Below, one piece after another: positions 9,767-17,077 of a DNA stretch of 64,000 nt. The position numbers were made by a program, and so were the translations under genes. Source of the DNA: Marinilactibacillus kalidii (GTDB lineage Bacteria > Bacillota > Bacilli > Lactobacillales > Carnobacteriaceae_A); the NCBI RefSeq assembly GCF_017599325.1, contig NZ_JAGFVM010000014.1, positions 62,001 to 126,000 on the forward strand, read 5' to 3'. The notes below the pieces were generated by a model that saw nothing but the letters and a program-made list of their open reading frames with translations, ran no database searches and was not told the origin of the DNA. Positions within the stretch are counted from its first letter, which is position 1, and each line of letters opens with the position of its first letter.

Positions 9767-11233
9767 ATGTCATCACCTTTCGATCGTAAACAAGATGGTT
9801 TGTACTACGCAAACCTTGTCCGTACAAAACAAGCTTCACCTAAAGAACTTATTATGGAGAGTTTCAAACAAATCGATCAGCAAAATCCCCGTTTAAATGC
9901 TGTCATTTCAACGAGAAAAGAGAAAGCACTACAAGAAGCACAATCGAGAAATTTTGACCATTTGCCATTTGGTGGGGTTCCTATCCTCTTAAAAGGGTTG
10001 GGGCAAGATCTCAAAGGAGAACCCGCCACTTCCGGTGCCCGTTTGTTGAAAGATGTTAAAGCGAAACAAACGGCTCACTTTGTTACTGATTTAGAAAAAG
10101 CTGGATTCATTCCAATCGGTCACACGAATGTTCCTGAGTTCGGATTTACGAATATTACAAATCCTACTTTATATGGTCCTGCTCGAAATCCTTGGGCCGA
10201 TAACCGGACACCTGGTGGTTCAAGTGGTGGGGCTGCTGCTGCAGTTGCTTCTAATATGACATCAATTGCTGGTGCTAGCGATGGCGGTGGCTCGATTCGT
10301 ATTCCTGCTTCTTTTACCGGTCTGGTCGGCTTAAAACCTACTCGTGGCCGAACAGCTGTCGGGCCTGGGAGCGGTCGTGGTTGGCAAGGTGCTTCTATCA
10401 CTTTCGCTTTAACGAAAACAATCCGAGATACAGCTGCCTTACTTGATGCGGTTCAAGTCGTTCAACCTCAAGCAGCATTCCAAACGCCATTGTTCGAAAA
10501 AGGCTATCAATCTATATTAGCGCAACCGCTAAACAGACCGCTAAAAATCGCAATGAATTTAACAGCTCCGAGTCTTCATCCAATTGATAAAGAGGCAGAA
10601 AAAGCAGTCAGAAAAGCCGCAAGTTGGTTTGAAGCTAACGGTCATCAAGTTACCGAGGCTAAACCCGATATAGATACGCTTCGCTTAATGGAGAGCTATT
10701 ATGCAATGAATGCTGGTGAAACTGCTGCTTTCTTTGAAGGGCTTGAGCACAGTTTTGGAAGATCCTTTTCGTTAACGGATATGGAATTGATGACTTGGAC
10801 TTTACTGCAGGCCGGCAAAAAATTACCCGCTGCAACTTATGCGCGTGCTATAGCCGAATGGGATCATGCAGCTGAAATTTATCATAACTTCCATCAGCAA
10901 TACGACCTTTTATTGGAACCCGCTACAGCAGATGTTGCACCTGAAGTAACAAGAACCTATTGGTCTGAAACGTTAACACAACAAATGGAACAAACACAAA
11001 GCTATACTTCTGGTGAAGCGCAACAAATCATTTGGGATATGTTTACACAAAGTTGGGATATCACTCCTTTTACGCAACACGCAAACTTGACAGGGCAGCC
11101 AGCAATCAGCTTACCTACACACTTAACACAAGCTGGACTTCCGCTCGGAATTCAATTGACCGCACCAAAAGGTCAAGAGCATCTTCTTTTACAAATTGGT
11201 CAGCTAATGGAACAAGATGGTCAGTTTATCTAA
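9767..11233 (+). CDS. Amidase-signature hydrolase, 3' end altered by an IS insertion
   Basis: A 488-residue amidase that hydrolyses an unknown amide. Catalytic triad: Lys76 (ILLKG), cis-Ser152 (PGGSSGGAA) and Ser176 (DGGGSIRIPA). It is not an obvious GatA, as no gatC or gatB is near. Ribosome binding site GAAAGAGG, ATG 9767. The last codons are affected by an IS1182-family element at 11235: the present protein ends QFI-stop, while the sequence right of the element (13032-13082) continues this frame as GQF-LNGLTDTFEITQK-stop. The undisturbed protein was therefore probably about 500 residues. Most of the fold is intact, so activity may survive. Confidence 0.85.
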   Translation: MSSPFDRKQDGLYYANLVRTKQASPKELIMESFKQIDQQNPRLNAVISTRKEKALQEAQSRNFDHLPFGGVPILLKGLGQDLKGEPATSGARLLKDVKAKQTAHFVTDLEKAGFIPIGHTNVPEFGFTNITNPTLYGPARNPWADNRTPGGSSGGAAAAVASNMTSIAGASDGGGSIRIPASFTGLVGLKPTRGRTAVGPGSGRGWQGASITFALTKTIRDTAALLDAVQVVQPQAAFQTPLFEKGYQSILAQPLNRPLKIAMNLTAPSLHPIDKEAEKAVRKAASWFEANGHQVTEAKPDIDTLRLMESYYAMNAGETAAFFEGLEHSFGRSFSLTDMELMTWTLLQAGKKLPAATYARAIAEWDHAAEIYHNFHQQYDLLLEPATADVAPEVTRTYWSETLTQQMEQTQSYTSGEAQQIIWDMFTQSWDITPFTQHANLTGQPAISLPTHLTQAGLPLGIQLTAPKGQEHLLLQIGQLMEQDGQFI

Positions 11234-11234
11234 A
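11219..11234 (+). repeat. Left copy of the IS target-site duplication (imperfect)
   Basis: GGTCAGTTTATCTAAA ends exactly where the left inverted repeat begins. It differs from the right copy (13032-13045) only by two extra bases (AT). Confidence 0.65.
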
Positions 11235-11277
11235 AAATGAGGCTGGGACATAAGTCCCAGTAACTCTTTAAATACGA

Positions 11278-11319
11278 AAACCCTAGAAAAATTGTGTTTT
11301 TACAATTTTTCTAGGGTTT
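11278..11319 (-). terminator. Terminator of the IS transposase
   Basis: A 17-bp stem (11278-11294 with 11303-11319) just beyond the transposase stop, inside the element. On the minus strand it is followed by TTTTCG. Confidence 0.65.
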
Positions 11320-11339
11320 CTTTTCATTGATTTACTTTA

Positions 11340-12875
11340 CTATTTTCTTCTCTTGTTGTATTTCCATAGATTATTAGCCATAAAAATCAGATTAGTTTCG
11401 TTTTCTACTTTGGATTTTCCACGAACTGAAAATTGAGTGAACCTCAAATTGGCCTTCACCTGTCCGAAAGTTGGTTCTACATCAATTTTACGTTTTCCGT
11501 AAAAATGAATACCTTCTTCTGACGAAAGCTTTTCTCGAATATCTAATTTTTGCTCTTCATACTCATAGTTAATAGAAAAGGATTTTCTACCATTCCTATA
11601 CTGTGGGTCTGTTGATTGATAAATATGCGCTAATCTTATAAAACCTGTAGCTGTTTTCCGTTTACTAACATGACTATAAGCATAAACTGTACCATCAGGA
11701 TGCGTATATGTATTATGTTCTTCCTCGTAAAGCCAGTTAGCTGTATTTTTATCTGACAGTATAAATCGCTTCTTCTGTTCCTTCTCATACATGCCATATT
11801 TAACCAGGCCAGTCCAAGAGGACTGATCCAAGTAAGCTAAATTTTCCTGACTACCGTATCCCGCGTCTGCGACAATAAAAGTTGACGGTTGAACCGATTC
11901 AGGAAGAGAATGCATAAATGGGATAAGTGTTCTTGTATCCGTTGGGTTAGGGTAAACTTGCGTATGCAAAACAAACTGATTTTCAGTGGCGATTTGGATA
12001 TTATAGCCCGGCTTCAATTGACCATTCATCATGTGGTCGTCTTTCATCCGCATGAATGTAGCATCTTTGTCTGTTTTAGAAAAGCTGTTTCGACCATTAA
12101 ATGTATTGTAGTAATCTTCATATTTCTTTTCTCTCGGTATAAAGTCTTTTTTTAACCTGTTTCTATGCTTTTTCAAGGAACGACGTTTTTTCTTTAATTT
12201 ACTTACTCTTTCTTTTTCTGTTGCGTCACTGATCTCTAGCTCAACTTTTTCGATTTCTTCCTGAATAAGTCCATGTAACGCTGCAATTTCTTCTTTAGAA
12301 AATACTTGGTTCTGATCTTTTTCGACCGCTTGGTCGATTAGTGGAGCGATCTCTTCTTTATAGTACTGTACTTCTTTTTCTTTCAATCGAGGATAAAATC
12401 GATCAACAGCTTTTTTCCAGACAAAAGTATATTTATTGGCGTTTGCTTCAAATTTAGTACCATCAATAAACAGGGCTTTTCCTTCAATTAGTTTTTCCTG
12501 TTTCAGACGAATAGAAAATGTGCAATAGAGGTCTTGTAAGATACCCTTAGTCGTTTCTGATACTCTAAATCGGTTGAGTGTACGGTAAGATACCAGCGTT
12601 TGTCCGGTCAACCATTGCATGGCTAGATTTTCTTGCATCATTTTTTCTATTTTCCGACCTGAAAAGATGCCTTCTGAGTAGGCAAACAGGAGTGCTTTAA
12701 GTAAAACTTTTGGATGGTAAGCTGGACGACCGAAGTCGTTTTCAATTAATTGATACTGCGCGTCATCTAGATCTTCTACGACTTGGTGAATGGCGTAGAC
12801 GATATGGTTTTCTGGCAGATAGCTATCCATTTCTAATGGTAAGAATGTTTGGTTCATGGTATATTGAGTATACAT
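11340..12875 (-). CDS. IS1182-family DDE transposase
   Basis: A 511-residue transposase. N-terminal DUF772-like region (PENHIVYAIHQVVEDL, FGRPAYHPKVLLKALLFAYSEGI), first catalytic Asp in ALFIDGTKFEANANKY, a long Lys/Arg-rich helical insertion, second Asp in FIVADAGYGSQEN, and Glu in IDVEPTFGQVKANLRF near the C-terminus. ATG 12875 follows GAAAGGG by 8 nt. The in-frame GTG at 12884 overlaps that site. No frameshift is seen. Confidence 0.92.
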   Translation of the reverse strand: MYTQYTMNQTFLPLEMDSYLPENHIVYAIHQVVEDLDDAQYQLIENDFGRPAYHPKVLLKALLFAYSEGIFSGRKIEKMMQENLAMQWLTGQTLVSYRTLNRFRVSETTKGILQDLYCTFSIRLKQEKLIEGKALFIDGTKFEANANKYTFVWKKAVDRFYPRLKEKEVQYYKEEIAPLIDQAVEKDQNQVFSKEEIAALHGLIQEEIEKVELEISDATEKERVSKLKKKRRSLKKHRNRLKKDFIPREKKYEDYYNTFNGRNSFSKTDKDATFMRMKDDHMMNGQLKPGYNIQIATENQFVLHTQVYPNPTDTRTLIPFMHSLPESVQPSTFIVADAGYGSQENLAYLDQSSWTGLVKYGMYEKEQKKRFILSDKNTANWLYEEEHNTYTHPDGTVYAYSHVSKRKTATGFIRLAHIYQSTDPQYRNGRKSFSINYEYEEQKLDIREKLSSEEGIHFYGKRKIDVEPTFGQVKANLRFTQFSVRGKSKVENETNLIFMANNLWKYNKRRK

Positions 12876-12936
12876 AAGGAGCACCCTTTCTATGGTGTTT
12901 TTGTGGTGATTATATTATAGCAAAGCTGTGCTCCTT
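12876..12936 (-). promoter_or_regulatory. Inverted repeat over the transposase start, with -10 in its loop
   Basis: AAGGAGCAC (minus strand, 12936-12928) is perfectly complementary to GTGCTCCTT (12884-12876), which lies between the ribosome binding site and the ATG. A TATAAT (12919-12914) sits in the loop, so only transcripts entering from outside would contain both arms. The -35 is poor. Confidence 0.5.
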
Positions 12937-12952
12937 TTGCTTACATAGACGA

Positions 12953-12999
12953 ATAAGATCCACCGGAAAATCTACTTGAGATTTCCGGCGGATCTTATT
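12953..12999. repeat. Large inverted repeat inside the right end of the IS
   Basis: Arms of about 22 nt starting AATAAGATCC and ending GGATCTTATT, with two mismatches around CCGG. No T-run follows on the minus strand, so its role is open. Confidence 0.5.
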
Positions 13000-13031
13000 G
13001 TTTAACTGGGACTTTTGTCCCAGCCTCATTT

Positions 13032-13045
13032 GGTCAGTTTCTAAA
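13032..13045 (+). repeat. Right copy of the IS target-site duplication
   Basis: GGTCAGTTTCTAAA begins directly after the right inverted repeat and matches 11219-11234 apart from a 2-base gap. Confidence 0.65.
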
Positions 13046-13082
13046 CGGTTTGACGGATACGTTTGAAATCACCCAAAAGTAG
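13032..13082 (+). pseudogene. Severed C-terminal end of the amidase
   Basis: Read in the amidase frame, this stretch gives GQFLNGLTDTFEITQK and a TAG at 13080-13082. The first three residues repeat the last ones left of the element. It has no start of its own. The alternative is coincidental non-coding sequence. Confidence 0.5.
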
Positions 13083-13188
13083 ACAGGCTACCGCATGCAT
13101 CCATTCGCGGAAAGTCAAACGACGCTGATCTTCATAACGATTAATCTACGAACGCACAATAAAAGAAAAAATGGGACCCTTAACCAAA

Positions 13189-13236
13189 AAGAACCCCAGA
13201 GAAAATTATAAACATACAATTCTCTCTGGGGTTCTT
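13189..13236 (-). terminator. Intrinsic terminator of dps
   Basis: A 14-bp stem AAGAACCCCAGAGA (13189-13202) / TCTCTGGGGTTCTT (13223-13236); on the minus strand five T follow. It lies 38 nt beyond the dps stop. Confidence 0.75.
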
Positions 13237-13274
13237 ATCGTTAAAGAGCTTATAGGACTTACACCCAGCCAACT

Positions 13275-13745
13275 TTATTTTTTATCGTCTAACGCTTTGT
13301 GTCCTCTATATGCTTGTAACATCCAGATTGTTTTATCTACTTCTGTTTTTTGTGCAATCAGCATATCATTTGAAACATCATCGTGTTCTTCATCTGTTAA
13401 CTTAATACCGTTTGCAAGCTCATCTCTTAATACTTCATAATCAGTGATCACATTATGGATCATCTCTTCTTCAGACAGTTTTCTTTCTTCAACTGACTCA
13501 GAAATCAGTGAATGTTCTAAGAATTCTTGTAATGTTGAATAAGGTGTACCACCAATAGATAGTAATCTTTCTGCCGTTTCATCCATTTGTTCCGTCAAAT
13601 CATCATACAGTTCTTCCAATTTAGGGTGAAGTGAGAAAAAATTCGGTCCTTTAATGAACCAATGTGCCTGATGTAGCTTGATGTAAAATAGCCCTTGTGT
13701 CGCGACCAATGTGTTCAAATATGCTTTTGATTTTTCGCTTACCAT
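13275..13745 (-). CDS. dps: Dps/MrgA-family ferritin-like protein
   Basis: A 156-residue mini-ferritin that oxidises and stores iron and protects DNA from peroxide. The ferroxidase signature is visible: His25, His28 (HQAHW), His40 (SLHPKLEELYDD), Glu44 at the place usually held by Asp, Asp55 and Glu59 (MDETAERL). A PerR-like box overlaps its -10 region, and AGGAGG precedes the ATG. It is monocistronic with its own terminator. Confidence 0.93.
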   Translation of the reverse strand: MVSEKSKAYLNTLVATQGLFYIKLHQAHWFIKGPNFFSLHPKLEELYDDLTEQMDETAERLLSIGGTPYSTLQEFLEHSLISESVEERKLSEEEMIHNVITDYEVLRDELANGIKLTDEEHDDVSNDMLIAQKTEVDKTIWMLQAYRGHKALDDKK

Positions 13746-13761
13746 AAATCTTCCTCCTATA

Positions 13762-13776
13762 TTATAATCATTCTAA
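13762..13776 (-). promoter_or_regulatory. Per box (PerR/Fur-type operator) of dps
   Basis: TTATAATCATTCTAA matches the Per box consensus TTATAATNATTATAA with one mismatch. The minus-strand -10 TATAAT (13766-13761) lies within it, so binding would block RNA polymerase. Confidence 0.7.
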
Positions 13777-13916
13777 TTTATATTTTATTCCTTAAAAAGG
13801 GGATTGTCCAATCATTTCCCTCCCTTCGACAGCACTCTTTTTATTCGTTATAATAAGTAAGCAACGTCGGTCTTTTTCAACGCCGACTATTAATTTATGA
13901 GCTGGAGGATACATTT

Positions 13917-14540
13917 ATGATTCAAGTAAGACAAATCATCACCGGTACAATTGAAGAGAACTGTTATATTATATACAAAGGCGATCAAGCTTTAATTGTT
14001 GATCCAGGAGATGAGACCAGTAAAATCAAAAATGAAATTGAAGAACTTAACGTTCGACCAGTAGCTATTTTACTCACGCATACGCACTTCGATCACATCG
14101 GTTCATTAGAAGATATTAGAGTAGATTATGACATTCCTGTCTATGTCAGTGCTGAAGAGCAAGAGTGGTTAGGCGATCCTGTACGAAACCTCTCCGTCAA
14201 TAAACCATTCAGTATCATCGCTAATCCTGCTGACTACCTTTTTGATCCAGTTGAAACACTCGATATTGAAGACTTTACTTTTGATGTCGTTCCTACACCG
14301 GGACATTCTCCTGGTGGTGTAAGCTTTATTTTCCACGAAGATAAATTTGTGATTTCTGGGGATGCTCTATTTAGAGGCAGTGTCGGTAGAACAGACCTTC
14401 CTGGCAGTGAGCCAGCCAAACTGTTGCCAGCAATCAAACACTATCTATTTTCCTTACCAGAGGACTACGCTGTTTATCCTGGTCATAGCAAAGATACTAC
14501 GATTGGTCATGAAAAATATACAAACCCGTACTTTAGATGA
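13917..14540 (+). CDS. MBL-fold metallo-hydrolase (glyoxalase II-like)
   Basis: A 207-residue cytoplasmic zinc hydrolase. Metal motif THTHFDHIG (His55, His57, Asp59, His60), then PTPGHSPGGVSF, SGDALFRGSVGRTDLPG and YPGHSKDTTIG, the typical order of short glyoxalase II-like proteins (YcbL/YqgX type). The substrate is unknown; hydroxyacyl-thioesters are the family norm. GGAGG precedes the ATG. The asparaginase gene begins 16 nt after its stop, so the two are one operon. Confidence 0.88.
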   Translation: MIQVRQIITGTIEENCYIIYKGDQALIVDPGDETSKIKNEIEELNVRPVAILLTHTHFDHIGSLEDIRVDYDIPVYVSAEEQEWLGDPVRNLSVNKPFSIIANPADYLFDPVETLDIEDFTFDVVPTPGHSPGGVSFIFHEDKFVISGDALFRGSVGRTDLPGSEPAKLLPAIKHYLFSLPEDYAVYPGHSKDTTIGHEKYTNPYFR

Positions 14541-14556
14541 TTGTGAGGAAACAATA

Positions 14557-15531
14557 ATGAAACATATTTTAATCTTGCACACAGGTGGCACGATTTCCAT
14601 GAGTACAGACCAAAGTACTGGCGTCGTGAAACCTAGTTCTGAACATCCATTAAATCAATATAAATATGTATTTGATAAAGAAGTCAAATTAACTGAGGAA
14701 GATATTTTACAACTACCATCCCCTCATATGACACCAGCCGATATGCTTATTGTCAAAAATCGAATTCTCGAAGCCATTCAAGCAAAAGATATTGATGGTG
14801 TCGTTATTACACATGGTACAGATACTTTAGAAGAAACAGCTTATTTTTTAGATTTGACTGTTCCCTCTTCCATTCCAATTGTCATGACCGGTGCGATGCG
14901 CCCAACAAATGAAATCGGATCTGATGGTGTCAGAAATCTACAAAATGCTGTCTGGACAGCTATGTCCGATGACGCTGCCGACAAAGGGGTTCTCGTTGTT
15001 ATGAATGAAGAAATTCATGCAGCACGCTATGTAACAAAAACCCATACAACAAATGTTGCCACTTTTAGAACGCCTACTTTCGGACCTATTGGTATCGTAT
15101 CTAAAAAAGAAGTCATGTTTTTCCAAAAATTAATCAAAAAAGAATGCTTTCCGATTAATAGTGTCAATAAAGTCGTTCCACTATTAAAAGCTTACGCAGG
15201 AATGGAAGGATTTCTAATGGATTCACTCATCAATAGTGATATTGATGGATTGGTCATAGAAGCCCTTGGCGCCGGAAATATGCCTCCAGCAACATTAAAC
15301 GGTATTCATGCTTTGATTGAAAAAGGTGTGCCTATCGTATTAACGTCTCGTGCGTTCAATGGTATTGCACAAGACATTTACGATTACGAAGGTGGCGGAA
15401 AACAGCTGAAAAATGCTGGCGTTATTTTCGCCCCTGGTTTGAGTGGCCCTAAGGCTCGTTTGAAATTACTCGTCGTATTAGAACAGTCTGTTGAGATAGA
15501 CTATCTTACGGAAATATTTGAAAAAGTTTAA
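14557..15531 (+). CDS. ansA: L-asparaginase, type I-like
   Basis: A 324-residue amidohydrolase converting asparagine to aspartate and ammonia. First catalytic Thr in HTGGTIS (Thr12), second triad in VITHGTDTLEETAYF, then VMTGAMRPTNEIGSDG and LTSRAFNG. The lack of a signal peptide points to the cytoplasmic form. ATG 14557 is preceded by GTGAGGAA and starts exactly at the conserved MKHILILHTGG, although the frame is open further upstream. Downstream partner of the MBL-fold gene. Confidence 0.9.
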   Translation: MKHILILHTGGTISMSTDQSTGVVKPSSEHPLNQYKYVFDKEVKLTEEDILQLPSPHMTPADMLIVKNRILEAIQAKDIDGVVITHGTDTLEETAYFLDLTVPSSIPIVMTGAMRPTNEIGSDGVRNLQNAVWTAMSDDAADKGVLVVMNEEIHAARYVTKTHTTNVATFRTPTFGPIGIVSKKEVMFFQKLIKKECFPINSVNKVVPLLKAYAGMEGFLMDSLINSDIDGLVIEALGAGNMPPATLNGIHALIEKGVPIVLTSRAFNGIAQDIYDYEGGGKQLKNAGVIFAPGLSGPKARLKLLVVLEQSVEIDYLTEIFEKV

Positions 15532-15536
15532 TGTAC

Positions 15537-15584
15537 AAAAAGCGCAAGTGATCAATTGAACGACTGATCGCTTGCGCTTTTTTT
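15537..15584. terminator. Bidirectional terminator between the asparaginase gene and scrB
   Basis: Stem AGCGCAAGTGATCA / TGATCGCTTGCGCT with one wobble pair, flanked by an A-run and seven T. It serves both convergent operons. Confidence 0.85.
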
Positions 15585-15589
15585 ATTCA

Positions 15590-17038
15590 CTAGGCTTCCT
15601 TTAAATCCCATTTTTCTACTTGGATCCTTGTATTTCCTTTGAACTGAATCGCTGTTGTTTTTTCCTTTGGGTACATTCTGCTAGTCAACACATATTCACC
15701 ATCATTTAAGAAAATTTCGATCGAAGAGGTATCCACGAACACCTGTATTTGATCTAATGCTGTTAGATCAATTTTTCTTGTCTTTCTTCCGAATCCTGAT
15801 TTACCTAACGTTAAGGCAAATCCCTGTCCATCGAAAGTCAGTACGATATCTTGCGAAAGCTGCATCGTGATCGGCTCTTTTGGAGAGTTCATTTTAACAA
15901 GCATTTCGTATGTTGTGCTCGTTTCCGGCATACTTTGATACTGTTCGCTTAAGTCTAGTTGTGTTTCTATTCCATCTTTTCTTAATCGTTTATATTCAGA
16001 CAACGGACGCTGCTTGAGTTTCCCCTCTTCAATGGTCAGTTCTCTTGGCAGTGTTAGAGCATGTTGCCAGCCACGTTCGATCGTTGGGTTAGTATAATCC
16101 GATTCAATATCTGGAAGTCCCATCCATCCCCATAGAATCCTTCGACCTTTTTCATCCAAGAAGGTTTGCGGAGCATAGAAATCAAATCCTCTGTCAAGTT
16201 CGATAAATGGCCCACTTGGTTCAAACGTTAACTTTTCCCAATTGGTTTTTCCAATCATTGAACCAGACTGATAGATATTTTCAAATTCGTTTCCACTTTG
16301 TTCTACACCTTGCGGAGACATCAATAAGATATCTTGTCCGTCGAGTTCAAAGAAGTCTGGGCACTCCCACATATAACCTAGTTTTGGCTGATTCTCGAGA
16401 AGATTACCCGTATAAGTCCACTTCGATAAATCTTCAGACACATAAAGTAAAATAGCTCCTTTATCTTCAATCGTACGTCCACCAAGAACCATATAAAATA
16501 ACCCATTTTTTTCAATAATCTTGGGATCTCTAATATGTTGGGTAAACCCTGCTGGATAATCGGTTGAGTCAATCACTACTTCACGACTATCAATGGTAAA
16601 GCCGTCTTGACTCGTCATGTGAACCGTATTTTGTTCTCTACCACTAGAAATATAATCATGTTTTCCTGGATGTTTGACATTCCCTGTATAGAAAAAGTGT
16701 GTTACACCTTCTTTTTCAAAAGCACTTCCAGAATAGACACCATGACAATCAAATTTCTGATCGGGATAAAGAAACATCTCTTCTTCTTTAAAATGAACGA
16801 GATCTTTAGACGTCTTGTGCCCCCAATATTTCAGTCCTCCTTCAGGGTCTAGAGGAGAATATTGGTAATAAACGTGATAAATCCCCTCTTTTTGGTGGAT
16901 ACCGTTTGGATCATTTAACCAACCTGTTGGCGGTTGCTGATGAAATGATAGTCTCCATGGATCCGCAGCAACTTTCTGTTGCAGTGAATGCTGTCGACCT
17001 TCAATGCCTTTTTGCAAAGTTTCTGTCAATAAATTCAT
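15590..17038 (-). CDS. scrB: Sucrose-6-phosphate hydrolase, GH32
   Basis: A 482-residue cytoplasmic invertase that splits the sucrose-6-phosphate made by ScrA into glucose-6-phosphate and fructose. GH32 motifs: WLNDPNG (40-46, nucleophile Asp43), RDP (170-172, transition-state Asp) and ECPD (Glu225 acid/base). The C-terminal beta-sandwich ends with VFVDTSSIEIFLNDGE. It follows scrA by 39 nt in the same direction and shares its promoter. Confidence 0.95.
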   Translation of the reverse strand: MNLLTETLQKGIEGRQHSLQQKVAADPWRLSFHQQPPTGWLNDPNGIHQKEGIYHVYYQYSPLDPEGGLKYWGHKTSKDLVHFKEEEMFLYPDQKFDCHGVYSGSAFEKEGVTHFFYTGNVKHPGKHDYISSGREQNTVHMTSQDGFTIDSREVVIDSTDYPAGFTQHIRDPKIIEKNGLFYMVLGGRTIEDKGAILLYVSEDLSKWTYTGNLLENQPKLGYMWECPDFFELDGQDILLMSPQGVEQSGNEFENIYQSGSMIGKTNWEKLTFEPSGPFIELDRGFDFYAPQTFLDEKGRRILWGWMGLPDIESDYTNPTIERGWQHALTLPRELTIEEGKLKQRPLSEYKRLRKDGIETQLDLSEQYQSMPETSTTYEMLVKMNSPKEPITMQLSQDIVLTFDGQGFALTLGKSGFGRKTRKIDLTALDQIQVFVDTSSIEIFLNDGEYVLTSRMYPKEKTTAIQFKGNTRIQVEKWDLKEA

Positions 17039-17077
17039 GTACCCATTCCTTTTTACTATCGTTTTAGTTTGTTTTTA

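Larger units (their letters stand above)
11235..13031 (-). mobile_element. IS1182-family insertion sequence, complete
   Basis: A 1,797-bp element bounded by 27-bp terminal inverted repeats (11235-11261 and 13005-13031) that differ at one position; both begin AAATGAGGCTGGGACA. It contains one transposase gene on the minus strand, a terminator after that gene, and inverted repeats upstream of it. The flanks carry an imperfect 14/16-bp direct repeat flush with the inverted repeats. The transposase frame is intact, so the element may be active. Family assignment rests on the transposase and on the inverted-repeat pattern. Confidence 0.88.

Noticed and set aside
10120..10401. Antisense frame inside the amidase
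   Set aside because: Mirror of the Gly/Ser-rich amidase signature; no start signals.
12951..13000. CRISPR-like or attachment-site repeat
   Set aside because: The repeat is a single imperfect palindrome inside the IS element, not an array and not a site-specific recombination core.
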